A stretch of DNA of 64,000 nt. Origin: UBA6522 sp965204155. Its GTDB lineage: Bacteria; Pseudomonadota; Gammaproteobacteria; Steroidobacterales; Rariloculaceae. This document shows positions 45,140 through 53,615 of this stretch, in pieces. Every line of letters starts with the position of its first letter. Within the stretch, counting starts at the first letter, position 1. The DNA is taken from assembly GCA_965204155.1 (NCBI GenBank), contig OZ241971.1:744001-808000 (forward strand). The letters run 5' to 3'. The translations under genes were made by a program, and so were the position numbers. The notes under the pieces are model-generated. The model was not told the DNA's origin. It searched no databases and saw nothing but the letters and a program-made list of their open reading frames with translations.

Positions 45140-47271
45140 GAGCGACCTACGTAATTGGCATTAACGTAGGTCATACAGAGTTTGGCAAGAGGCTTCACGA
45201 CGGTGGCGCGTGCATTGTTTCTTCACGAGGAGTGATTGCGGCTTTGGCAGAAGAACGAGTCACGAGGGTCAAGCGGTGCGGTGGTTATAGTGAATCTGCG
45301 AAAATGCTGTTTCACGCTACTGGTATAGCACCAGCTAACATTGACTGCGCAGTTGTTTCATCATGCTGCGATCCGGAGCCTTCCGAGGTGGTGCTATCGG
45401 ATCTTGATTACACGGCAGAAGTCATTTCCTGCAATCATCATGTGTCGCACGCAATGTCAGCGTTTTGCACCTCGCCCTTTGAAAGGGCGTTGATTTTGGT
45501 TTTGGATGGCGGAGGCAATGTGTACGGATCTCCCGGTAACACCAATTGGTGGGAGCTATCTCGTGAACAGCATACGTACTATTTGGGTGACCACACAGGA
45601 ATTGTAGAAATTGGACGAGATTTTTCGGAGCCATTTGCGACCGGTTTCGGAGAGGCTTACAGGGCGTTTACTTACTATCTTGGCTGGCCATCCTCGCGTT
45701 TTGCCGGAAATGTAATGGCGTTGGCTGGCTATGGTGATGCTTTGGCATTTGACACATCCCGACTTTTTCCCATGGACGACAGAGGACAACTCTCTTCGCC
45801 CATTCGGAATATTCCGACTGAGCCAATAAGAATGGCGAAGGGCATATTGGAAAAACACAACATTCCCTACAACAGCGCTAGAACCGCCGGTAAGCCAATT
45901 GAGCAGTACTATAAGAATGTAGCTGCTTGGGTTCAGCACCAACTAGAAATTGCTCTTGTAGACACAGTTGATCGGCTTATCGAAAAGACCGGACTTCGAG
46001 ACGTATGCCTAGCTGGCGGAGTTGCATATAACTGCAAAGCAATCGCCTATGTGAAGCAGTACTCAAAGGCGAAGAGAATCTATGTTAGCCCGGCTTCGGG
46101 TGATCACGGACAATGTCTGGGAAACGCTCTTTTTGGCTTATGGACATTGCGAGATAAGCTACCACAATTTTTTCCACTTTCTCCATATTTGGGACCGCGT
46201 CACAAGTTACGCAGCTCAAAGGTAAAGCCATTAAGTGCTCCCGACGGATATGTGGCGCTAAGACCAAGTGACATTTGTTCATTTGTCGCGAAGCTTCTTT
46301 GTAGAGGGCACATAATTGGTTGGTATCAAGGACGAAGCGAATTCGGACCTCGAGCACTTGGAAATCGTAGTATTTTAGCGTCGCCTTCTTTAGCAGGAAT
46401 CAAAAATAGAATAAACAAAGCAAAGGGTCGAGAGTCATTTATGCCTTTCGCACCTAGCGTACTTTTGGATCGTGTGGCGGACTACTTTTGCTGTAGCGAA
46501 GAGATTCCCTACATGTCGGAGCTTTCCTTCGCCCATAAGGATAGGCAACCTTTGATAGAAGGTGTCCTAAACGCTGACGGAAGTTCCAGAGTCCACACAG
46601 TTTCGTCTTGCAGCAATGGGAAATTGTTTCGGCTAATCTCAGCGTTCCATAGGCTGACACGCATTCCCATGGTATTGAACACGTCATTTAACGGAGCGGG
46701 AGAACCTATAGTAGAGAATCTAGAAGATGCAGTTCAAAGTTGTCTAGAGTTGGAGTTGGATGCTCTCGTAGTTGAAGACTATGTCATGATGAAAAGTCGC
46801 CTCTGGTATTCTAGCGATGATAAGTTGAATTGCAAGCTTGGCGACAGTCCAGAAGAAGAGCTTGAAATTGATTCGTTAATTTTGAAGTTAGTGAATGTAT
46901 ACAAGGATAAGCCACTCATCCCTCGTGATCGTTTTCTCCTGAACGCAGTTTTTTTTGACTGGCTAAAGCATGGGAAAAAAGTTACCACAATTCGGTACAG
47001 GAAGGGAGCGATAGAATATCCAATTGATGTGGTGATGCCGCTATATGTTACTGAGGACTATTCAAAGTCCCCAAGAGGAGGTAAGGAAGCAAGTGTGCGT
47101 GTGCGTGGCTATCATGTAAAGAGTTTCGGCGAATTAACTGATAACGACGCAATCAGGGATGGATTCAAAAATGCTTCGGAACTACACACAATTCTTGGAA
47201 GAATTTATGGAAGCGTATCAAACAATGATCCTGTCGCCATATATGGAATTGAATTAATTGATGGCACCTAA
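45136..47271 (+). CDS. NodU/TobZ-type carbamoyltransferase fused to an ASCH domain
   Basis: A 711-aa protein. Residues 1 to about 560 are an O-carbamoyltransferase of the NodU/CmcH/TobZ type. Evidence: GINVGHTEFG, the metal-site motif CNHHVSHAMSAF (His101, His102, His105), LVLDGGGN (122-129), LAGGVAYNC (292-300) and the C-terminal YrdC-like GWYQGRSEFGPRALGNRSIL. These enzymes transfer a carbamoyl group from carbamoyl phosphate via carbamoyl-adenylate to a hydroxyl. Residues about 600-708 match an ASCH domain: the LKHGKKVTTIRYRKG strand-loop, LTDNDAIRDGF and a final DPVAIYGIEL strand. ASCH domains bind nucleic acids or modified nucleosides. GTG 45136 is coupled to the previous gene. Confidence 0.82.
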   Translation: MRATYVIGINVGHTEFGKRLHDGGACIVSSRGVIAALAEERVTRVKRCGGYSESAKMLFHATGIAPANIDCAVVSSCCDPEPSEVVLSDLDYTAEVISCNHHVSHAMSAFCTSPFERALILVLDGGGNVYGSPGNTNWWELSREQHTYYLGDHTGIVEIGRDFSEPFATGFGEAYRAFTYYLGWPSSRFAGNVMALAGYGDALAFDTSRLFPMDDRGQLSSPIRNIPTEPIRMAKGILEKHNIPYNSARTAGKPIEQYYKNVAAWVQHQLEIALVDTVDRLIEKTGLRDVCLAGGVAYNCKAIAYVKQYSKAKRIYVSPASGDHGQCLGNALFGLWTLRDKLPQFFPLSPYLGPRHKLRSSKVKPLSAPDGYVALRPSDICSFVAKLLCRGHIIGWYQGRSEFGPRALGNRSILASPSLAGIKNRINKAKGRESFMPFAPSVLLDRVADYFCCSEEIPYMSELSFAHKDRQPLIEGVLNADGSSRVHTVSSCSNGKLFRLISAFHRLTRIPMVLNTSFNGAGEPIVENLEDAVQSCLELELDALVVEDYVMMKSRLWYSSDDKLNCKLGDSPEEELEIDSLILKLVNVYKDKPLIPRDRFLLNAVFFDWLKHGKKVTTIRYRKGAIEYPIDVVMPLYVTEDYSKSPRGGKEASVRVRGYHVKSFGELTDNDAIRDGFKNASELHTILGRIYGSVSNNDPVAIYGIELIDGT

Positions 47272-47423
47272 CCAAATGCTTTCGGTCTCTCTAGCTCCAC
47301 TGCACTGTACAGATGCCCTGAATAACAAACTCCTCACTCTCAGCTCATATCTGTAGCGAACGGGAGAGCCTTGTTGCACTTAATGACAGGGCTACCTCAA
47401 GCGCAACAATGCTGATTGGCGGG

Positions 47424-50400
47424 TCATAGTCTGCTTTCATCGTCGTCTACACCCATCATTTTCAAGAGTTCACCCGCAGCGCTCTTGTCCTCCGGGGCCT
47501 TGCGCTCCTGTGGTCCTGGACTGGGCAGCTCCGCGACACTAAAGCAGGGTCCCGCAATGACAGCCGCAAGCACCTTTTCCAGTTTGGGCTCCAGTGCAAG
47601 TGATGCTTCGAGTACCCACAGTAGTTCCAATAATTCGTCGCTCATCCGTGCAGTCCAGCGATTGGGTCGGATGTCATCGAGCGGCGAAGACTTTCGGCCT
47701 TTACGTTTCTTCATCCTGTAGCGGAGCCAAGATTGCACGACCTCGAGACCAGAGACCTCAAACTCCCAAATTTCTGCAGCGACGGGACCGAACCGACCAT
47801 CCCCTATGATGATTTCCTCCTTGGCGGAATCATAGTTGTACTCGGTAGGATAGCGGATTGGGTCGGAAGACACGCCCTTGATCGTCGTAGCCTCGCCCTG
47901 CGGCACCTCGTCGTTGCGCTCCTCGCTCCGAAAGCGTTCCGAGTATGTGTGCAGCCAGATCAGTCTGCGTCCAAGCGTTGCTGCTTCCTTGAAGGTTGCA
48001 GCATCTTTCGTTAAGGGTACGCGGACGCCAGGCGTCTCAAGCTCGTTCCAGAAGCGATCTGTATAGGACTGACCGCCAAGCATCGCATAGACGTATGCCG
48101 CGAAATCCTCGGCCTGGAGCGCGCCACCGTACTCTGCGGCCATTGCGTCTAACAGGCCATCCGTTACGTTTGGCTCAGTCCCGGCAATGTCGCGATAGAG
48201 GGGAATTACGTCCTTGCCGCCAAAGGAGCCTCGGAAATGGTGCAGGTCGGGTACGAAGGCGGACGCAATAATCGCTTGCCCTTTACCAAGAGGTGTTGTA
48301 GCAAGTGAGGTCAGAAAAAGTTGATTGTCGCCATTTACCTGCCAAAGGATTCCCCCCATCCGATCATTGAGCCGAATGTCCTCGATTGCCCAATGCCGAT
48401 CAAACGAACGGAATGCATAAGGAGTAATTTCAGGACACGATGCATCCTTGATTAGGTTGTCGAGAGACGGCAATAGATCTCCCGTAATGTGGTCTCTGTA
48501 CCGCCGCTCAATTTTACGAAACTTGTTGTTCTTGAAGAGGTCAGCTCGTTTCTGGCCGGTCTTGGATAACATTTTGGACCAGCGCTCTTGAAGCAGCTGC
48601 CGAGTTTCTCCTATTGGCCACGGACGCCCAAACTTTGATCCACTACGCTGATAAGGAAATAAGTCCGTGAGAGGCGGCCATTGGAAATAGTCCCCTTTCC
48701 CAGCAGGCAAGAGCGGCTTATGCCAGTCACCCGGGCAATTACTCCATTCAATTTCATTGAATTTCTCGATTGCATCCAGCTTCGCGAGCTTGTCATCCCG
48801 CGTCACCCCTTCGATCTTGGCATATCGAACCGTGGCAGAAGTATCAGGAGACGGTTGTGACGCACGGACGCCAATAGCTATGGCAACAGGCGTCTGAATG
48901 TTGAAGACGTTTGGCGTCTTGCGGGTTCCGAGGTTATCGCCTCCCAAGTCGATGATCCATAGTTCGTCAAAGGTTCGCCGCATTACCTCTCGCACACCAA
49001 CAAATCCCGGCCCAGTCAAATAGCTCGACGCGGTGATAAAGGTTACGACACCGCCGCAGCTTTGCTGCTCGAATAGCCGCCAGAGCGCCCAGCGCCAAAA
49101 GTAGACGTAGTCATTGTAAAGGTTCTTGACGTGAATACCTGCACCAACACTTGTTGCAGGCTCTGTGAAATCTTTGAATATCGCACGTTCACCCTGTTGC
49201 TCTTGCTTGGCGCCGCCCTTTATTTGATCTCCGAACCTAACCCAACCACCTTTACGCTGAGTGGTTTTATCATCTTCATCGATTGTCTGCCGGTCGTATG
49301 GAGGATTTCCAAGGCAAACGAGGATTTCGCCCTTATTTTTTAATTTCCGTGCGGCCTCATGCTCCTGCGTCAACGCCCGGTGGGTAAGCGTAAGCTGACC
49401 CGGTGGCTTTGCGTTTGGGCTTTCCAGCGTATCGGCAAGATAAATGTTCAATTGCTTACCGATGGTCACGTGTGGATCGCCGTCGAGCTTATCCGCGTTC
49501 ATCGCGCCTTCGAGTGTCTGCGTCAACCGGAGTTGCGCGACCGCGTACGGACCGACCAAAATCTCGAATCCATACAAATTCTCGGCCATCTGTCGCGCCC
49601 TTTCAGGCACTGCGCCAGCGCCTGATCGCGCTCTGACCTTCTCCAGCCCGTGTTTCACGGCCGCAACGGGGTAGGTTCCAGTACCCACTGCCGGGTCAAG
49701 AAACACCACACCATCGTCCGCAAATCCCAGCTTTTTTCCGAACCGCTTCTCCAAGAGTTCGCTGGCAAGCCGCACCTGTAGTTCAACGACCTGGCGCGGG
49801 GTGTAGTACACGCCGTAGTCTTTGCGTAGCTTTGGATCGTAGGCAGCGAGGAAATCTTCATAGAAATAGAGCCACAAATCGGGTTTCGACTTGAGAAAGT
49901 CGTGCGGACTAAGCGCCTCCAGCGAACGCTGCAAAAGCTCAAAGCCCACTCGGAGTTCATTGCGGGCTTCTTTCTGGCCGAGCAGTTCGAGCGTGCGTGC
50001 GAGCAAGCCGTTATTCTTATCGAGCGTCTGGGCCGCCTCCGTGGGCTGCAATTTCGGCGCACCAGATAGTCGCGCCAACAGCATCGCGTATGTCACAGTC
50101 TGCGCATATGCGTCTGCAAATTGAGCGTCGTCGGCATCAGGAAAGAAGTATTCGCGCCACTCGTTTGCTAGCAGGCTCACCGCCGACCCATCAGTGGCAA
50201 GCGAACTCTCAACCTCGGAACGGAGGAAACGGGTCAACGGAGCGAGGTATCGTGCGAGTTGTGTCGGCTTATGTGGTACAGAGGGCTGCCAGCTGAGAAA
50301 GTCGCGGAAAATCCTCTCAAGTGCTTCGGCGTCATTCTCTGTTACGGCGGCTTTGCCCTTCGTCGTCGGATCATCGTAGAGTCGCACAGGTGGCTGCTCG

Positions 50401-50780
50401 TCCGGTCGCTTGCCGAAGCGGTAGAGAGCCCATTCCCGTCCATCGGTATAGACCAAGTTTGGAAGGCCCTTCAGCTTCTGCCACTGCTTCTTGTTGTGAC
50501 TTCCTTTCAGCTTCGGAGCATCGGCCCCGCAGCCGGGTGCCTTTAACTCGATATACCCACATATCAGGCCGTCAACATAGATTGCAATATCCGGGCGGAC
50601 TTTGTGCTCGTCTAGATAGGGTTCGGTTCTGGTTTTTACCGTCAAGCCATATTGGGTTCCGACCGCCTCGAGAAGCACGGCTACATCGGGTTTCAATTGG
50701 TCTTCAGGGGACGTGGAATCTGGTAGCGAAAACTTGGTCTTGAGGCTGACCGCAAATTTTTTGAGGTCAACGATGTTCAC
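47424..50780 (-). CDS. Single-chain nuclease-methylase (type IIG/ISP-like restriction enzyme)
   Basis: About 1118 aa from GTG 50780, which has AAGGAGG upstream; GTG 50810 also has GGGAGG and adds ten residues. Numbered from 50810: an N-terminal PD-(D/E)XK nuclease with Asp74, Glu88 and Lys90 (RPDIAIYVDG, GYIELKAPG); a helical connector (about 180-330); an N6-adenine methylase with motif I LDPAVGTGTYP (371-381) and motif IV NPPY (502-505); then a long C-terminal specificity region like that of type ISP enzymes. No separate helicase is present, so it resembles type IIG. It is convergent with the AT-rich cassette. Confidence 0.85.
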   Translation of the reverse strand: MNIVDLKKFAVSLKTKFSLPDSTSPEDQLKPDVAVLLEAVGTQYGLTVKTRTEPYLDEHKVRPDIAIYVDGLICGYIELKAPGCGADAPKLKGSHNKKQWQKLKGLPNLVYTDGREWALYRFGKRPDEQPPVRLYDDPTTKGKAAVTENDAEALERIFRDFLSWQPSVPHKPTQLARYLAPLTRFLRSEVESSLATDGSAVSLLANEWREYFFPDADDAQFADAYAQTVTYAMLLARLSGAPKLQPTEAAQTLDKNNGLLARTLELLGQKEARNELRVGFELLQRSLEALSPHDFLKSKPDLWLYFYEDFLAAYDPKLRKDYGVYYTPRQVVELQVRLASELLEKRFGKKLGFADDGVVFLDPAVGTGTYPVAAVKHGLEKVRARSGAGAVPERARQMAENLYGFEILVGPYAVAQLRLTQTLEGAMNADKLDGDPHVTIGKQLNIYLADTLESPNAKPPGQLTLTHRALTQEHEAARKLKNKGEILVCLGNPPYDRQTIDEDDKTTQRKGGWVRFGDQIKGGAKQEQQGERAIFKDFTEPATSVGAGIHVKNLYNDYVYFWRWALWRLFEQQSCGGVVTFITASSYLTGPGFVGVREVMRRTFDELWIIDLGGDNLGTRKTPNVFNIQTPVAIAIGVRASQPSPDTSATVRYAKIEGVTRDDKLAKLDAIEKFNEIEWSNCPGDWHKPLLPAGKGDYFQWPPLTDLFPYQRSGSKFGRPWPIGETRQLLQERWSKMLSKTGQKRADLFKNNKFRKIERRYRDHITGDLLPSLDNLIKDASCPEITPYAFRSFDRHWAIEDIRLNDRMGGILWQVNGDNQLFLTSLATTPLGKGQAIIASAFVPDLHHFRGSFGGKDVIPLYRDIAGTEPNVTDGLLDAMAAEYGGALQAEDFAAYVYAMLGGQSYTDRFWNELETPGVRVPLTKDAATFKEAATLGRRLIWLHTYSERFRSEERNDEVPQGEATTIKGVSSDPIRYPTEYNYDSAKEEIIIGDGRFGPVAAEIWEFEVSGLEVVQSWLRYRMKKRKGRKSSPLDDIRPNRWTARMSDELLELLWVLEASLALEPKLEKVLAAVIAGPCFSVAELPSPGPQERKAPEDKSAAGELLKMMGVDDDESRL

Positions 50781-50837
50781 AGGATTGCCTCCTTGCAGAC
50801 CTGCTTTCACGATGCCTCCCCATTTCTGTTGCCTATA

Positions 50838-51857
50838 CTAAGGCACACCGCCGAGTGCTTGCCAAAGTTCCGCACGGGCATCTTCAAAAAAAGCAAGATA
50901 CTGGACGTGAAGCGGGTCGCCCGGTACCTGAAGCGAGTCCAACTGCTTCACTCGTAGGTTGTCGGCTTGCCAGCCATCTGGAGGTTGCTGCCAATCATCT
51001 GTGAGATTGTCGATTTCGGGCCGATGTCCACCCCGAACCGCGAAGTACGCCGAGGGCAGGCGCAAGTCCTCGACGCTCCAGACCGCGTCGTTACGGTCAA
51101 AGTCGAAACCGAACTTGACATAGGTGTTCTGCTGGTCGTCGATGCGCGGTGAGGAATACCACAGGGGCTTGTAGGTCCATGGGTTGGCTCTGGTACCCGG
51201 AACATTGCAAGCCTCATAGACCTGATTCAGGATCTGCTCAAACTGAGCCGCCACAGATTTGTGGTAGGTAGTTGCCGCCGCCAAGTCGTCTATGTTCATA
51301 TTCATCGCCATGTTCCAGTCTTCCATCAAAAGTACCAGGTCTCCCACAAAACAAGTACCAGCGTCATCCTCACGAGAGGACTGGTTGATCATCCACTCTC
51401 TCAACCAGTCGGCCACCTGAAACCAATGGATTTGAAGGAACTCAACATCTGGTGTGTCGAGAAAGCCTTGGGCTTCGCTTCGCTGATGACGAGTCGCATA
51501 GACCAGTGTCCGGGATTCAGCAGTTTCAATAAGCTGCAGCTCTACTGCGTAACCCTGAAGTTGGTTTGGGCCTTCTTCCGCCCCAATCTTGTTTTCCATT
51601 GCAACTACATGGCGGGCACCGCTGAGGCGGTTCCGCGCATCAATCCAAACGTCTACCGTGCCGCCGCCATCAAAAGTCTTTTGCGTATCAAGATCAACTT
51701 CGTGGACCTCCTCACCGATGAGCCATTCGACAAACTCGAACTGGAGCGGTTTGCTCTTCATCAGCACGCCGACGAATGCTTCCGTGAAGAAGTCCTCCTC
51801 GGGTAGGCGATCAAGCCTAGGCCGATAGCTAAACAGTCGAGAGAAGATGCTGTTCAT
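50838..51857 (-). CDS. PD-(D/E)XK nuclease superfamily protein
   Basis: A 339-aa protein with a PD-(D/E)XK-type core near the N-terminus: Glu26 (FTEAFVGVL), Asp69 (TVDVWIDA), Glu88-x-Lys90 (VVAMENKIGAEEG) and a following QLQGY. The C-terminal part (about 180-339) is a separate alpha/beta region with no name. I start it at ATG 51857 because the core begins right after; the open frame extends upstream through the neighbouring gene's shadow. It may cut phage or plasmid DNA. It lies between the type IIG-like gene and a YaaA-like gene. Confidence 0.75.
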   Translation of the reverse strand: MNSIFSRLFSYRPRLDRLPEEDFFTEAFVGVLMKSKPLQFEFVEWLIGEEVHEVDLDTQKTFDGGGTVDVWIDARNRLSGARHVVAMENKIGAEEGPNQLQGYAVELQLIETAESRTLVYATRHQRSEAQGFLDTPDVEFLQIHWFQVADWLREWMINQSSREDDAGTCFVGDLVLLMEDWNMAMNMNIDDLAAATTYHKSVAAQFEQILNQVYEACNVPGTRANPWTYKPLWYSSPRIDDQQNTYVKFGFDFDRNDAVWSVEDLRLPSAYFAVRGGHRPEIDNLTDDWQQPPDGWQADNLRVKQLDSLQVPGDPLHVQYLAFFEDARAELWQALGGVP

Positions 51858-51895
51858 GATGCTTGCGATATCAACCTTAGCTAGAGCACGGCCTG

Positions 51896-52558
51896 CTAGC
51901 AACTCAGTTTCAAACCACTGCCTTCGACAAAGGCCTTGGCACACTGATAGTGCCAGTTGGTAAATGGTTTCCCGAATCGTTGAACCCTGCAACCCGGTGC
52001 GGCTGGTTCCCTGCCAGCGTAGAACACCGTTCGCTGGCTTGCTGAATCCGCCGTCAGCGTACAGAACAACTGGATATAGTCCCTCCCACCGAAAAACAGG
52101 ATGGGTTCCGATGCGTCGGCCGGCAACATTCGAAAGTCGCGATAACTGTCGTGACGTCGGCGGCGCTTGAACCTTTGGACGTTCTGAGCGGTGCTGAACG
52201 TAATGTCGTAGTTGGGTGTCAGGAAATCCGCCGGGATCAATCCCCATCCCGCCGAGAGGATGTACAGGCGATCCAGGCCACAATGCTCAGCCAGAATCTC
52301 GTACGTTGAGTTACGGTACAGCCGCCACGCGGGCAGAAGGCCAAGCCGATTGTCGCCAGGATTCTCATTGTATCGGCGGAGGACGGTACGCCAGGATGTC
52401 CCGGTGTCGGCAATATCGTCCGGGCGTGCGTAGATGCAGTCGCCATCACGAAGCGCGAGATCGGGGTCGGCGACGAACATCACCTTCCGGCCATCCCGGG
52501 TGCGAAGATGGCCCGCGTCGGCAGCCTTACGGGCGGCGCACTGAATGACGATGATCAC
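51896..52558 (-). CDS. YaaA/DUF6884-like protein
   Basis: A 220-aa protein with an N-terminal VIQCAARKA opening and an LSAGWGLIPADFLTPNYDITFS block (101-122), a pattern I associate with YaaA/DUF6884-like proteins, several of which occur near nucleases. A second block, ILFFGGRDYIQL (153-164), follows. GTG 52558 overlaps the stop of the GIY-YIG-like gene (GTGA), so the two form a unit. Its first 505 bases from the start side are repeated at 56586-57090. The function is unknown. Confidence 0.6.
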   Translation of the reverse strand: MIIVIQCAARKAADAGHLRTRDGRKVMFVADPDLALRDGDCIYARPDDIADTGTSWRTVLRRYNENPGDNRLGLLPAWRLYRNSTYEILAEHCGLDRLYILSAGWGLIPADFLTPNYDITFSTAQNVQRFKRRRRHDSYRDFRMLPADASEPILFFGGRDYIQLFCTLTADSASQRTVFYAGREPAAPGCRVQRFGKPFTNWHYQCAKAFVEGSGLKLSC

Positions 52559-52570
52559 GCGGGGGCTTCC
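52066..52570. repeat. 505-bp direct repeat, copy 1
   Basis: This stretch recurs in the same orientation at 56586-57090 with a constant offset of 4520 bases, no gaps and about 15 mismatches. It covers most of the YaaA-like gene including its start and the last codons of the GIY-YIG-like gene. Confidence 0.95.
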
Positions 52571-53259
52571 GCTTGGTCAAGCAGGGATGCCAGCGAGTCG
52601 AGGAATGCTGGATCGTAGCTCTCGTCGACATGGTTTGAGTTCCACAGGCCCGATGTCCGTACCTTTTCCCTTGTGCAATGGCTGCCGAGCCACGAGTCCG
52701 AGGGCGGATCGATGGGCGACTTGCCGTAGTTGCTGAGTAGCGCGATAGCGTTTCGTTCGATGAATCCGCGCAGGCTTTGGGGACCCGGCTCATCGTCGAC
52801 CGAAAGCCAGAGAAAAGACATGTCGCCGATCACCTGGCTGACAGCGCGTTCCAGCGGCAGCTCGCGCTCGCGAACTTCGCGCGGCGCGCTACTGTGGCGG
52901 TCGTCCCAGGAATCGCAATCGATGGCATCCCTCTCGATAAGCGCTGTCCCGACGATCAGCCGGAAGATCGATCCGCGATGATTGCCCCCACCGGAACGCG
53001 CGACTCCTTTGTGCTGATAGAGCCGCCTCCAGAGCGTTGTTCCAGATCCGGCCTTGAGGGCGTGCGTGCCGACTCGAACGATTCGAGAGCCACGGCCTGA
53101 GTGGCTGCGGGTCTCACCCGGTTCCATGAAGAAATAGACGCCGCGCTTCGGCCACGACATGCGACCGGAGCAATGGGCGAGTTGGCGGGCGCCAGCCAGA
53201 CTCTCTTCCAACTCGAAAAGCAAAGAGTAAAACCGTTGGAGGTCGTCAAGCCGAGACAT
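52555..53259 (-). CDS. GIY-YIG-like nuclease domain protein
   Basis: A 234-aa protein. The region WPKRGVYFFMEPGE (36-49), RIVRVGTH (59-66) and TTLWRRLYQHKG (74-85) follows the GIY-YIG strand-loop-strand layout, with RVG in place of YIG and an Arg-rich helix next. A later HCTREKVRTSGLWNSNHV segment may hold further active-site residues. Its stop overlaps the start of the YaaA-like gene. Catalytic competence is uncertain because the second motif deviates. Confidence 0.55.
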   Translation of the reverse strand: MSRLDDLQRFYSLLFELEESLAGARQLAHCSGRMSWPKRGVYFFMEPGETRSHSGRGSRIVRVGTHALKAGSGTTLWRRLYQHKGVARSGGGNHRGSIFRLIVGTALIERDAIDCDSWDDRHSSAPREVRERELPLERAVSQVIGDMSFLWLSVDDEPGPQSLRGFIERNAIALLSNYGKSPIDPPSDSWLGSHCTREKVRTSGLWNSNHVDESYDPAFLDSLASLLDQAEAPA

Positions 53260-53615
53260 TTTGCGGGTGTAGGGGAAAGATCACGGACTTTGCTGTCCTT
53301 CGGTGAGCCGAACAATTCGGGAGTGGAGGATAGCCAACTTCGTGGTCTGAGGGCGACTCTTGAAACTATGGTGTGGATGGCGGTGCGTACCGACAGCGGC
53401 AACTCGCGCGCTCGGCGATTGAAGATCCCCGGCAAGCTGACGAGAGGATCGCGCACGCCCCATCCTCAAACCCATGAACCAAGATCGACCAGGGAAGGAC
53501 ATCGTCGTGCTCGGCAACCCGTTTCTTAAGAAAATCACCAAGATTCGCGGCTCGACACCACCAGAAAAATCGGGCTCAATGCGAAGAGTAAGCCGAGCAG
53601 GAGTAAGTCCGGTAG
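53260..53615. other. Gene-free divergent intergenic region
   Basis: A 356-base gap between divergent genes (GIY-YIG-like and TIR). I see no supported gene, repeat or hairpin; promoters for both sides should lie here but no clear -35/-10 pair is visible. Confidence 0.5.

Noticed and set aside
47424..50810. BREX or DISARM methylase
   Set aside because: No PglZ, BrxC, DrmA or other system genes are nearby, and the protein carries its own N-terminal nuclease.
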